Shown here: positions 9,069 through 16,872 of the stretch, piece after piece
Layout: each line of letters begins with the position of its first letter
Position numbering within the stretch: the first letter of the stretch is position 1
DNA from: Nocardioides seonyuensis
GTDB lineage: Bacteria; Actinomycetota; Actinomycetes; Propionibacteriales; Nocardioidaceae
DNA: 64,000 nt
NCBI RefSeq assembly: GCF_004683965.1
Contig: NZ_CP038436.1
Coordinates: forward strand, 930,001-994,000
Direction of reading: 5' to 3'
Made by a program: the position numbers and the translations under genes
Notes under the pieces: model-generated
Told to the model about the DNA's origin: nothing
The model's database searches: none
What the model saw: the letters and a program-made list of their open reading frames with translations, nothing else

Positions 9069-9645
9069 GGGCAGCCAGCAGCGTGATGTCGTCGGCGGAA
9101 CCGACACGGCGGGCAGTCGCGGGGGCCTCCACCTGGACCACGAGGTGCGAGCGCGCCAGGTCGATGACCGCTGCGACGAGATCGGGGCCCGGGGCGGTAG
9201 GCAGGGCTGCGACCACGGAGGGCGGCAGCACCACCGGTGAGGCGACCGAGCGCAGCCGGTCGCGGTCGACGGTCTCGCCGACCAGTCCGTGACTGACGAC
9301 CTTGACGGTGTCGGTCACCGGCCGCGTCGCGACCACGACGGCGTCCTCGGCCAGCGACCGTTGCACGCACGCGACGATGAAGTCGGGCGGCGTCATGGGG
9401 CAGAGGGAGTCGTGGAGCACGACGGGGTCACCCGTTTCGGCGGCCGTCCCGGCCAGGGCTTCCCACTCGACGGAGGCGTCGAGCAGCGTCGCACCCGCCT
9501 CGCCCAGGGCCCAGGCAGCACACGCCACCAGCGCCTCCCCGTGGATGAGCGCGTAGGGCAAGGACCCGCGCCCGGCATCCAGAACGAGACCGAGGCCCCT
9601 GGGAGCTTCTTCCCAAGGGCCTCGGTCTGCGTGGTTCTCGGTCAA
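9055..9645 (-). CDS. Diverged IspD-like protein next to carD
   Basis: A 196-residue protein resembling IspD end to end but with the catalytic core eroded. The loop LVLDAGRG remains but lacks the following Lys. HDAARP has become HDSLCP, TPQ is gone, and the C-terminal Lys motif reads RRVGSADDI. The dimer-arm segment is well kept: PVTDTVK followed by VDRDRL. About 35 residues are missing after the first helix. It occupies the slot directly behind carD where ispD lies in mycobacteria. A strong hairpin falls inside the first 20 codons, so the TTG start is uncertain and translation may begin further in. It could be a decaying paralogue or a partner of the ispD protein. Confidence 0.7.
   Translation of the reverse strand: MTENHADRGPWEEAPRGLGLVLDAGRGSLPYALIHGEALVACAAWALGEAGATLLDASVEWEALAGTAAETGDPVVLHDSLCPMTPPDFIVACVQRSLAEDAVVVATRPVTDTVKVVSHGLVGETVDRDRLRSVASPVVLPPSVVAALPTAPGPDLVAAVIDLARSHLVVQVEAPATARRVGSADDITLLAALTAG
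9587..9628 (-). terminator. Strong hairpin behind carD
   Basis: Eighteen-base arms (9587-9604 and 9611-9628) differ at one position and enclose a 6-base loop. It begins 25 bases past the carD stop and has no long T-run. It probably ends or attenuates carD transcription, although it lies within the predicted start of the IspD-like gene. Confidence 0.65.
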
Positions 9646-9653
9646 GCCGTCGC

Positions 9654-10139
9654 TCAGGACGCCAGGACCTCGTCGAGGATGGCCTCGGCCTTGTCCTCGT
9701 TGGTCTTCTCGGCCAGCGCGAGCTCGGAGACCAGGATCTGGCGCGCCTTGGCCAGCATCCGCTTCTCGCCCGCGGACAGGCCTCGGTCGCGCTCACGGCG
9801 CCACAGGTCGCGCACGACCTCGGCCACCTTGTTGACGTCGCCGGAGTGGAGCTTCTCGAGGTTGGCCTTGTAGCGACGCGACCAGTTGGTGGGCTCCTCC
9901 ACCTGCGCGGCACGAAGGATGTCGAAGACCTTGTCGAGTCCGTCCTTGTCGACGACGTCGCGGACGCCGACCAGGTCGAGGTTGCAGGCCGGGACGCGCA
10001 CGACCAGGTCCTGCTGGGCGACGATCCTCAGAACGAGGTACTGACGGTCCTCCCCCTTGATCTTCCGCATCTCGATGTCCTCGATGACTGCGGCCCCGTG
10101 ATTGGGATAGACAACCGTTTCGCCGACGGTGAAAGTCAT
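9654..10139 (-). CDS. carD: CarD/CdnL-type RNA polymerase-binding regulator
   Basis: A 161-residue global transcription regulator that binds the RNA polymerase beta subunit and stabilises open complexes, notably at rRNA promoters. The N-terminal Tudor-like RNAP-interaction domain opens with [14 protein letters not shown]; the C-terminal helical DNA-binding domain contains [15 protein letters not shown]. Length and sequence match mycobacterial CarD closely. It has a typical start with a purine-rich leader and a possible -10 box. Confidence 0.95.
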   Translation of the reverse strand: MTFTVGETVVYPNHGAAVIEDIEMRKIKGEDRQYLVLRIVAQQDLVVRVPACNLDLVGVRDVVDKDGLDKVFDILRAAQVEEPTNWSRRYKANLEKLHSGDVNKVAEVVRDLWRRERDRGLSAGEKRMLAKARQILVSELALAEKTNEDKAEAILDEVLAS

Positions 10140-10166
10140 GTGTTCAGTTCCCTTTCCTAGGTGACC

Positions 10167-10172
10167 ATTCTA
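10167..10172 (-). promoter_or_regulatory. -10 box (TAGAAT) upstream of carD
   Basis: TAGAAT lies 27 bases before the carD ATG, followed by a purine-rich AGGAAAGGGAA leader. No good -35 match is seen at 17 bases. The rest of 10173-10318 shows no gene. Confidence 0.45.
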
Positions 10173-10318
10173 ACACGGGTTCGAAAGCACTCCATCCGCG
10201 TTTGTGCAGGTCAGGAGGCACATGCTGGCTTGACAGGAGGGTCGTCCATGTGGTGGCGAGGGGGACGACACCAGCGGCCGCACGTGTCGAAGAGCCGCTC
10301 GACGGGCGCCGGTGTGGC

Positions 10319-10324
10319 GATACT
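10319..10324 (+). promoter_or_regulatory. -10-like box (GATACT) for a leaderless start
   Basis: GATACT ends six bases before the ATG of the UbiA-like gene. No ribosome binding site follows. Confidence 0.4.
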
Positions 10325-10330
10325 GCTCGC

Positions 10331-11068
10331 ATGGCGAGGACCCTGGAGCACGGCGAGCGACCCCGGGTCCGCACGTGGACGCCACTCGCCTGGTTGGGTA
10401 CGACGCACCCGCGACAGGCGGTGTCCACCGCGCTCGGCCTGGCGCTCGCCGCCGCCCTCTCCGGACGACCACTGCGCGAGGTGGGCCTGGTGGCCCTGAC
10501 GGTGCTCGTCGGCCAGGTCATGCTGGGATGGGCCGACGACCTGGCGGACCGTTCGCGTGACGCGCGTAGGTCGCCCGACACCAAGCCGGTGGCCACGGGA
10601 CGGATCGAGCCGGGATCGGTCTGGTTCGCCTTCACCGTGGCGCTGCTGGTCGTCGTACCCCTCTCCGTGGCGCACGGACCCCGGGCCGCAGGGGCCTACC
10701 TGGCCTCGCTCGTGCTGGCACTCGTGGGAGACCGGTTTCTCCACGCGACGGCGCTCTCGCCGCTGCCGTGGATGGCGAGCTTCGCGCTCTATCCCGCGTT
10801 CCTCGCCTACGGCGGGTGGGGCGGCGTGGGCGAGACCAGCGCACCGACCCTCGCGATGACCGTGCTGGCCGCCCTGCTCGGGCTGGGGGTGCACGTGCTT
10901 CGGGCGCTGCCGGGCCTGGTCGACGACCACGCGGAGGGCGAGCGCTCCCTGCCGCTGCGGCTGGCGCTGCGCTGGGGCACGCCACGCCTCCTCCTCGTGG
11001 CGGGCCTCTTCACCGCCCTCGTCGTGGCCGGAATGCTGATCGTGGGCCGCACGCTCGGGCTGACCTGA
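10331..11068 (+). CDS. UbiA-family prenyltransferase-like membrane protein
   Basis: A 245-residue membrane protein with about seven hydrophobic segments. The cytoplasmic loop WADDLADRSRD (about residues 66-77) followed by KPVATGRI resembles the first Asp-rich diphosphate-binding motif and following helix of UbiA enzymes. A second acidic motif, DDHAEGERSLPLR, is near residue 200. UbiA members move isoprenoid chains onto aromatic or sugar acceptors. The acceptor here is not indicated. In-frame codons upstream of this ATG look non-coding, and a -10-like box just before it supports the start. Confidence 0.78.
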   Translation: MARTLEHGERPRVRTWTPLAWLGTTHPRQAVSTALGLALAAALSGRPLREVGLVALTVLVGQVMLGWADDLADRSRDARRSPDTKPVATGRIEPGSVWFAFTVALLVVVPLSVAHGPRAAGAYLASLVLALVGDRFLHATALSPLPWMASFALYPAFLAYGGWGGVGETSAPTLAMTVLAALLGLGVHVLRALPGLVDDHAEGERSLPLRLALRWGTPRLLLVAGLFTALVVAGMLIVGRTLGLT

Positions 11069-11076
11069 GCCGACGC

Positions 11077-11082
11077 TAGGCT
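11077..11082 (+). promoter_or_regulatory. -10 box (TAGGCT) of the lipoprotein-gpmA unit
   Basis: TAGGCT lies 65 bases before the lipoprotein ATG, which has its own AGGA ribosome binding site. This is a leadered promoter, unlike many others in the window. Confidence 0.4.
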
Positions 11083-11147
11083 GTGTGCCGCACGGGACCG
11101 GTGGAGTCGCGTGCGCCGACTCACCCGACCTGCGAAGGCCAGGAAAC

Positions 11148-11639
11148 ATGCAGCTCCGACGCACCCTTGCGACCATCACCGCGGTCCTCGCGCTGGCCGC
11201 ACCCCTCACCTCGTGCGGCTTCGACTACGCCACGGCGCGTGAGTACACCCCCGCCGCAGGCGCCAACAACCGCGACGGCGACGTCGACGTCCTCTCCGCG
11301 GTCATCGTCTCGGGCCAGGAGGGATCGGGCACGTTCGTCGCCTCGCTGTCCAACAACCTGCTCGAGGACGACGAGACCAGGACCCTCACCTCGATCACCG
11401 GCGAGACCGATGACGTCACGGTCGCCGAGTTCGAGCCCGTCCGGATAGAGCCGGGCGCCCTCGTCAACCTGGCCGACCCCGCCGCCGGCATCACCGTCGA
11501 GGGCGACTTCGAGTCCGGTGACTTCGTCACGCTCACCCTGGCCTTCGACTCCGGCGAGCGTGCCGAGCTCAACGTGCCCACGGTTCCCAACGACACCGGG
11601 GTCTGGGAGGGCCTCGACGTCAGCGGAGGCTCCGCATGA
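11148..11639 (+). CDS. Small lipoprotein of unknown function
   Basis: A 163-residue exported protein with a type II signal peptide and lipobox ending at Cys 23 (PLTSC). The mature part is a mostly beta-strand domain with acidic patches and resembles a small secreted domain of the DUF4352/Ig type only loosely. ATG is preceded by CCAGGAAAC. Its stop overlaps the gpmA start as ATGA, so gpmA depends on this transcript. The pairing with a glycolytic enzyme may be accidental. Confidence 0.75.
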   Translation: MQLRRTLATITAVLALAAPLTSCGFDYATAREYTPAAGANNRDGDVDVLSAVIVSGQEGSGTFVASLSNNLLEDDETRTLTSITGETDDVTVAEFEPVRIEPGALVNLADPAAGITVEGDFESGDFVTLTLAFDSGERAELNVPTVPNDTGVWEGLDVSGGSA

Positions 11640-12379
11640 GCCGCACCCTGGTCCTCCTGCGTCACGGCGAGAGCGAGTGGAACGCCAAGAACCTCTTCAC
11701 CGGCTGGGTCGACGTGGCGCTGACCGAGAAGGGTCGCGCCGAGGCCGTGCGCGGTGGCGAGCTGCTCCGCGAGGCCGGGCTCCTGCCCGACGTCGTCCAC
11801 ACCTCCCTGCAGCGCAGGGCCATCAACACCGCCTGCCTCGCCCTCGACGCCGCTGACCGGCACTGGATCCCGGTGAAGCGCTCCTGGCGCCTCAACGAGC
11901 GCCACTACGGCGCACTCCAGGGCAAGGACAAGGCGCAGGTGCGCGACGAGTACGGCGAGGAGCAGTTCATGCTCTGGCGCCGCTCCTTCGACACCCCGCC
12001 CCCGCCGCTGGCCGACGACTCCGAGTGGTCGCAGACCGAGGACCCGCGCTACGCGGACCTGGGCGACGACCTGCCGCGCACCGAGTGCCTCAAGGACGTC
12101 ATCGCCCGGTTCCTCCCCTACTGGGACAGCGAGATCGTGCCCGACCTGGAGGCCGGACACACCGTCCTCGTGGCCGCCCACGGCAACAGCCTGCGCGCCC
12201 TGGTCAAGCACCTCGACCAGATCAGCGACGACGACATCGCGGGGCTCAACATCCCCACCGGGATGCCGCTGCTCTACGAGCTCGACGAGTCGATGCGACC
12301 CACCGTCAAGGGCGGTCGCTACCTCGACCCCGAGGCTGCCGCAGCGGCCGCGGCAGCCGTCGCCAACCAGGGGCGCTGA
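11636..12379 (+). CDS. gpmA: 2,3-bisphosphoglycerate-dependent phosphoglycerate mutase
   Basis: A 247-residue glycolytic mutase interconverting 3- and 2-phosphoglycerate. [10 protein letters not shown] carries the phosphorylated His at residue 10. [13 protein letters not shown], the ERHYGALQG loop and [14 protein letters not shown] with the second His are all present. The C-terminus ends in a short Ala-rich tail. It overlaps the lipoprotein by four bases and ends six bases from convergent phoU. Confidence 0.95.
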   Translation: MSRTLVLLRHGESEWNAKNLFTGWVDVALTEKGRAEAVRGGELLREAGLLPDVVHTSLQRRAINTACLALDAADRHWIPVKRSWRLNERHYGALQGKDKAQVRDEYGEEQFMLWRRSFDTPPPPLADDSEWSQTEDPRYADLGDDLPRTECLKDVIARFLPYWDSEIVPDLEAGHTVLVAAHGNSLRALVKHLDQISDDDIAGLNIPTGMPLLYELDESMRPTVKGGRYLDPEAAAAAAAAVANQGR

Positions 12380-12385
12380 CGCACC

Positions 12386-13036
12386 TCACCCCCGCTGGGG
12401 CTGCTCCCCGGTGACGACGAACACGACCCGGTTGGCGACCGACACCGCGTGGTCGGCGATGCGCTCGTAGTAGCGACCCAGCAGGGCGATGTCCACGGCC
12501 GCCTCCACCCCGTGGTTCCAGTCGTCACTGAGGAGCTCGGCAAAGCTGCGGCGGCGCAGCTGGTCCATGACCTCGTCGTCACGGCCCAGCTCGATGGCAG
12601 CCTCGACGTCGCGCCGGGAGATGATCGACTTCACGCGGCGCACCATGTCCTCGGCCACCTCTGCCATCTTGACGATGGTGCCGAGGACGGAGTCGGGCAC
12701 TGCGATGTTGGGCACCCGGAGGCGGGCGATCTTGGCGACGTGCACCGACAGGTCGCCCATCCGCTCCAGCTCGCTCACCATGCGCAGTGCGGAGACCACG
12801 GTCCGGAGGTCGCCCGCAACGGGCTGCTGGAGCGAGAGCAGCGCGAAGGCGTTGTCCTCGACACGCTCGCGGTTGGCGTCGATCACGGCGTCGGCACTGA
12901 TCACCGCCTCGGCGATCGACGCGTCGCCGGTGAGCAGCGACTCCGTCGCCTGGTGGACGGCGACCTCCACCTGGCCGCAGATCTCGGCAAGGTCGGTGAA
13001 GATCGCATCGAGCTGGTCGTGGAATGCCTCGCGCAT
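12386..13036 (-). CDS. phoU: Phosphate transport regulator PhoU
   Basis: A 216-residue all-helical protein with two PhoU repeats; each carries an acidic metal-binding motif (for example the EDNAF region and the IADHAVSVANR end). PhoU damps the phosphate-starvation response by linking the Pst transporter to the sensor kinase. It is divergent from senX3-regX3, the usual actinobacterial order. A -10 box six bases before its ATG and PHO-box-like repeats just upstream suggest control by RegX3. Confidence 0.94.
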   Translation of the reverse strand: MREAFHDQLDAIFTDLAEICGQVEVAVHQATESLLTGDASIAEAVISADAVIDANRERVEDNAFALLSLQQPVAGDLRTVVSALRMVSELERMGDLSVHVAKIARLRVPNIAVPDSVLGTIVKMAEVAEDMVRRVKSIISRRDVEAAIELGRDDEVMDQLRRRSFAELLSDDWNHGVEAAVDIALLGRYYERIADHAVSVANRVVFVVTGEQPQRG

Positions 13037-13042
13037 GCAGCG

Positions 13043-13048
13043 ACCCTA
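13043..13048 (-). promoter_or_regulatory. -10 box (TAGGGT) for leaderless phoU
   Basis: TAGGGT ends six bases before the phoU ATG. No ribosome binding site is present. Confidence 0.5.
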
Positions 13049-13053
13049 CGGTC

Positions 13054-13096
13054 GCCAGGTGACCAGATCGCCGTCCTGGGTGAACGCCACGTGAAC
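13054..13096 (-). promoter_or_regulatory. PHO-box-like direct repeats between phoU and senX3
   Basis: Read on the minus strand, two adjoining 11-base units, GTTCACGTGGC and GTTCACCCAGG (13096-13075), are followed after ten bases by GGTCACCTGGC (13064-13054). PhoP/RegX3-type regulators bind 11-base direct repeats of the GTTCACC type. The last unit is five bases from the phoU -10 box, a usual position for activation. Confidence 0.65.
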
Positions 13097-13144
13097 AGTG
13101 GGCGAGGACGCTCCTCGCGGGGACGACCCGACGGTTCCGCTGCG

Positions 13145-13150
13145 TACGAT
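13145..13150 (+). promoter_or_regulatory. -10 box (TACGAT) for leaderless senX3
   Basis: TACGAT ends six bases before the GTG start of the sensor kinase gene. Confidence 0.5.
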
Positions 13151-13156
13151 TGCCGC

Positions 13157-14332
13157 GTGGACCTGATGACCCAGAGCGCTCTCGCCGCGCTCGTGGGGGC
13201 GGTCGTCGCCGGCGCCGCGTTGCTGGCCTGGTGGATCAGCGAGCGGCAGCGCAGCCGGATCCCCCAGTCGGTCGAGCCTCCGGTGCCCCCCGGTGTCGCC
13301 GCGGTCCTGAGCGTGCTGCGCTCGAGCGCGGTCGTGGTCGACGAGCACGAGCGCGTCCTCAAGGCCTCGGCTCCCGCCTACGCCCTCGGCCTGGTCCGCG
13401 GCCAGGAGCTGCTCGTCCAGGAGCTCCGCACGCTCGTGAGCGACGTACGCCGTGACGGCCAGATCCGCGAGTGCGAGCTCGAGCTGCGGGGCAACGACCC
13501 GGCGGCGGCACGAACGGTCAGCGCCCGGGTGGCGCCCCTCGGATCGCGCCTGGTCCTGTGCCTGGTCGAGGACCGGACCCGGGAGAAGCGCGTGGAGGCC
13601 GTGCGACGCGACTTCGTCGCCAACGTCAGCCACGAGCTCAAGACCCCCGTCGGCGCGATCCGCCTGCTGGCGGAGGCCGTCGACGACGCGTCCGACGATC
13701 CCGAGGCCGTCCAGCGGTTCGCCTCCAGGATGCTCACCGAGAGTGACCGGCTGACCCACCTGGTGCAGCAGATCATCGAGCTGTCGCGGCTCCAGGCCCA
13801 CGACCCCCTCGAGACCCCGGTCATGGTCGAGCTCGATGCGGTCGTCGCCACTGCCGTCGACACGAGCGCCATGGAGGCAGCAGCGAAGTCGATCGAGGTC
13901 GTGACCAACGGCGAAGCCGGCCTGCAGGTCTTCGGCTCCTCCGAGCAGATCGGTGCCGCAGTGAGCAACCTGGTCGCCAACGCCGTGGCCTACTCCTCCG
14001 AGGGCTCCAGGGTCGTGGTCACGACCAAGGCTGTGGGCGAGCAGGTGCAGGTCTCGGTCCTCGACCAGGGCATCGGGATCCCGGCGGTCGAGATCGACCG
14101 GATCTTCGAGCGGTTCTACCGGGTCGATCCCGCTCGCCACCGCTCGACAGGAGGCACCGGGCTCGGGCTCTCCATCGTCAAGCACGTCGCCGCGACGCAC
14201 GGCGGAGACGTCAGCGTCTGGTCCGTCGAGGGCCAGGGCTCCACGTTCACCCTCACCCTTCCCCGAGGCGGCCACGCCTCCTCCCGGATCGCAGGGCCGC
14301 AGCCGACCCACAAGCAGGAGGTAGACAAGTGA
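13157..14332 (+). CDS. senX3: Phosphate-sensing histidine kinase
   Basis: A 391-residue sensor kinase with one N-terminal membrane helix (about residues 9-27), a PAS-like domain (about 50-140), a HisKA domain with His 159 in VSHELKTPVGAI, and a HATPase domain (N box SNLVANAVAY, G1 DQGIGIP, G2 GTGLGLSIVKH). It phosphorylates the adjacent response regulator when phosphate is low. The GTG start follows a -10 box by six bases. The gene overlaps regX3 as GTGA. The name rests on family architecture plus the phoU neighbour. Confidence 0.9.
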   Translation: MDLMTQSALAALVGAVVAGAALLAWWISERQRSRIPQSVEPPVPPGVAAVLSVLRSSAVVVDEHERVLKASAPAYALGLVRGQELLVQELRTLVSDVRRDGQIRECELELRGNDPAAARTVSARVAPLGSRLVLCLVEDRTREKRVEAVRRDFVANVSHELKTPVGAIRLLAEAVDDASDDPEAVQRFASRMLTESDRLTHLVQQIIELSRLQAHDPLETPVMVELDAVVATAVDTSAMEAAAKSIEVVTNGEAGLQVFGSSEQIGAAVSNLVANAVAYSSEGSRVVVTTKAVGEQVQVSVLDQGIGIPAVEIDRIFERFYRVDPARHRSTGGTGLGLSIVKHVAATHGGDVSVWSVEGQGSTFTLTLPRGGHASSRIAGPQPTHKQEVDK

Positions 14333-15009
14333 CCCGGGTTCTCGTCGTCGAGGATGAGGAGAGCTACAGCGACGCCCTCGCCTACATGCTCCGCAAGGAG
14401 GGCTACGAGGTGGCCATCGCGGCCGACGGCCACGCCGCGCTCGCCGAGTTCGAGCGCCACGGCGCCGACATCGTGCTGCTCGACCTGATGCTGCCCGGGT
14501 TGCCCGGCACGGAGGTCTGCCGCGCCATCCGCCAGACCTCCAGCGTCCCGGTGATCATGGTCAGCGCCAAGGACGACGAGGTCGACAAGGTGGTCGGGCT
14601 CGAGCTCGGCGCCGACGACTACGTCACCAAGCCCTACTCGCCGCGAGAGCTCGTCGCCCGCATCCGTGCCGTGCTCCGTCGCGGCGCCGCGGAGGCATCC
14701 CTGGACGATGACGTCCTCGAGGCAGGGCCGGTCCGCATGGATGTCGAGCGCCACGTCGTGACGGTCTCGGGAGTCGAGCAGCGGCTGCCCCTGAAGGAGT
14801 TCGAGCTGCTCGAGATGTTCCTGCGCAACCCGGGGCGCGTGCTGACACGCGGCCAGCTGATCGACCGGGTGTGGGGGTCCGACTACGTGGGCGACACCAA
14901 GACCCTCGACGTGCACGTGAAGCGCCTGCGGGCCAAGCTCGAGCCCGAGCCGAGCACTCCGGTCCACCTGGTGACCGTGCGGGGCCTGGGCTACAAGCTC
15001 GACCTCTGA
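14329..15009 (+). CDS. regX3: OmpR/PhoB-family response regulator
   Basis: A 226-residue two-component regulator. The receiver domain has the acidic pair in VVEDEES, the phospho-acceptor Asp 52 in LLDLMLPG, and Lys about 101 in SAKDDEVDK. The C-terminal winged helix ends in the usual VRGLGYKL. It probably binds the PHO-box-like repeats upstream of phoU. GTG start overlapping the senX3 stop. Confidence 0.93.
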   Translation: MTRVLVVEDEESYSDALAYMLRKEGYEVAIAADGHAALAEFERHGADIVLLDLMLPGLPGTEVCRAIRQTSSVPVIMVSAKDDEVDKVVGLELGADDYVTKPYSPRELVARIRAVLRRGAAEASLDDDVLEAGPVRMDVERHVVTVSGVEQRLPLKEFELLEMFLRNPGRVLTRGQLIDRVWGSDYVGDTKTLDVHVKRLRAKLEPEPSTPVHLVTVRGLGYKLDL

Positions 15010-15025
15010 GTCCGGGGCTCAGGGC

Positions 15026-15238
15026 TCAGGCCGACCTCGGCAGCGTGACCCGGCACTCCTGGTCCTGGGTCTGCGCGTCGTAGCGCACCCGGCAGCTGCC
15101 GCAGTAGACCTCGAGGACCTTGATCTTCGTCGAGGCGGGCAGCACGTGCCGTCCTGTCCGCGCCGCGTGCTCCGCGCGCCGGGTCTGTCCGACGCCCATG
15201 CCGACCAGCGCGGCCCCCACCCACTGATGTCCTGACAT
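15026..15238 (-). CDS. Small CxxC protein, unknown function
   Basis: A possible 70-residue protein. The last 35 residues look most gene-like, with KVLEVYCGSCRVRYD and a third Cys near the end, suggesting a metal or thiol site. The ATG at 15238 has GGGGAG upstream, and a strikingly AT-rich promoter-like stretch follows. The neighbouring frames carry longer but compositionally shadow-like reading frames. I do not recognise the family. Confidence 0.5.
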   Translation of the reverse strand: MSGHQWVGAALVGMGVGQTRRAEHAARTGRHVLPASTKIKVLEVYCGSCRVRYDAQTQDQECRVTLPRSA

Positions 15239-15254
15239 GACCTTGCTCCCCACG

Positions 15255-15320
15255 CTCGAGATTATTTACACGGACTATCTTGTTGTTTATTGATGGTCGA
15301 CGGCAATAGTCCTTTCGACC
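15255..15320 (-). promoter_or_regulatory. AT-rich control region with spaced inverted repeat
   Basis: This is the most AT-rich stretch of the window. GGACTAT (15272-15278) and ATAGTCC (15306-15312) form a perfect 7-base inverted repeat around 27 bases. A TAAATAAT-like -10 on the minus strand would serve the small CxxC gene. Beyond it, 15321-15395 shows nothing definite. Confidence 0.4.
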
Positions 15321-15395
15321 CATCCCGGGCCACCACTCGGCGGGATGTCGGCCTTGGGTGTCCGAAATCCGCTCGCCGTCTGTCATCGCCGTCCC

Positions 15396-15401
15396 TACGC
15401 T
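15396..15401 (+). promoter_or_regulatory. -10 box (TACGCT) for a leaderless start
   Basis: TACGCT ends six bases before the GTG of the EamA transporter gene. Confidence 0.5.
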
Positions 15402-15407
15402 TGGGTC

Positions 15408-16361
15408 GTGACGACGACTGACACCCCCACCGGCGCCGGGCCCGCGCCCGAGCCGGCGGCCACGCCTTCAAGGACGATCGCCCCTCCGTCGCGCACCTGG
15501 CTCCCCCTCGCTGCGGTGGCCCTCACGCTGGTGCTGTGGGCGAGCGCGTTCGTCGGCATCAGGCACCTCGGCGAGACCGTCCCGCCCGGCACCCTCTCCC
15601 TGGCGCGCCTGCTGGTGATGGCCGCTGCCCTGCTCGCGCTGCTCAAGGGGCGACTCCCCCGCGTGCCGAGCCGCCGGGAGTGGCCCCTCGTGCTGGCCGG
15701 CGGGGCGAGCTGGTTCGGGGTCTACAACCTGGCGCTCAACGAGTCCGAGCGCCGGATCGACGCCGGCACCGCGGCACTGATCATCCAGATCGGACCGATC
15801 CTGGTCGGGCTCCTGGCCACCATCCTGCTGGGCGAGCGCATGACCCGCTGGCTGCTGATCGGCATGGCGGTCGGGTTCGCCGGCGTCGCCGTCATCGGGA
15901 CCGGTTCGTCACAGGGCGAGAACGGCGACCTCGTCGGGGTGCTGCTCTCGGTCGTCGCGGCACTGACCTTCGCGATCGGGGTGCTCACCCAGAAGAAGCT
16001 GCTCGCCACGATGCGGCCGTTGGAGCTGACGTTCTGGTACGCCGTCGTGGGCACGGTCGTCTGCCTGCCCTGGGCCGGTGAGGCCTACGACGTCCTCGGC
16101 GAGGCGTCGTACGACACTCTCGGCTGGATCCTCTACCTCGGCGTGCTGCCGTCGGCCGTGGCGTTCGTGGCGTGGGCCTATGCCCTCTCCCACGCCGACG
16201 CGGGCAAGTTCGCGCAGTCGACGTTCCTCGTGCCATTCATCGCCTCGTTGATGGCGTGGCTGCTCCTGGACGAGGTGCCGCCGCCGCTGGCCTTCGTCGG
16301 CGGGGTCATGTGCATCGCAGGAGTGCTGCTGGCCCGCCGCACGCCGCGGCCGGTCAGCTAG
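15408..16361 (+). CDS. EamA-family (DMT) transporter
   Basis: A 317-residue membrane protein with a Pro/Thr-rich cytoplasmic N-terminus and ten predicted helices made of two EamA repeats (about residues 45-170 and 185-310). WASAFVGIRHLG in helix 1 and FLVPFIASLMAWLLLDE near the end are typical. The family exports metabolites or amino acids; the substrate cannot be read off. It ends with an 8-base convergent overlap with the YbjN gene. Confidence 0.88.
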   Translation: MTTTDTPTGAGPAPEPAATPSRTIAPPSRTWLPLAAVALTLVLWASAFVGIRHLGETVPPGTLSLARLLVMAAALLALLKGRLPRVPSRREWPLVLAGGASWFGVYNLALNESERRIDAGTAALIIQIGPILVGLLATILLGERMTRWLLIGMAVGFAGVAVIGTGSSQGENGDLVGVLLSVVAALTFAIGVLTQKKLLATMRPLELTFWYAVVGTVVCLPWAGEAYDVLGEASYDTLGWILYLGVLPSAVAFVAWAYALSHADAGKFAQSTFLVPFIASLMAWLLLDEVPPPLAFVGGVMCIAGVLLARRTPRPVS

Positions 16362-16872
16362 GGGGATCGGGGTCCACGCCCGCCTCGAGCCAGCCCCGGA
16401 AGGCCTCGAGGTTGCGCGTGGACTCACCTCGGGAGACCCGCCACTCCCACTCCTTGCGGATGGAGGTGGCGAAGCCCAGCTCGAGGATGGCGTTGAAGGA
16501 CTCGTCGGCGTTGGCGAGGACCGAGCCGAGGATCCGGTCGAGCTCATCGGGGGTGACCGAGGCGAGCGGCAGACGGGCCTCCAGGTAGATGTCGCCGGTG
16601 CGGTCGACGGCGAAGGAGACGGCGTACATCCGCAGGTTCCGCTCGAGCAGCCAGCGGTAGACCCGGTGGTGGTTCTCGTCGGGGTTGCGGCACACGAAGG
16701 CGTGCACGCCCAGGGCGTGCGCCCCCACGTCGAGCCGGACGGGGGTCTGCAGCTTCTTCTCGCCCGGCAGCGCCAGCGAGAAGCTCACGTCGCCGCCTGC
16801 TCCGGCCTGTGTCTCCTCGAACTCGATCTCGTTGTCGGTGAGGTAGCCGCGCACCGTCTCCACCGTCGTCAT
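16354..16872 (-). CDS. YbjN-domain protein
   Basis: A 172-residue protein of the YbjN/type III chaperone-like fold, an alpha-beta domain common in actinobacteria. Features include an N-terminal helix ([18 protein letters not shown]) and the segments [12 protein letters not shown] and [11 protein letters not shown]. It is often found behind mshA, and here its ATG overlaps the mshA stop (ATGA), so it is translationally coupled. Its biochemical role is not known to me. Confidence 0.85.
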   Translation of the reverse strand: MTTVETVRGYLTDNEIEFEETQAGAGGDVSFSLALPGEKKLQTPVRLDVGAHALGVHAFVCRNPDENHHRVYRWLLERNLRMYAVSFAVDRTGDIYLEARLPLASVTPDELDRILGSVLANADESFNAILELGFATSIRKEWEWRVSRGESTRNLEAFRGWLEAGVDPDPPS

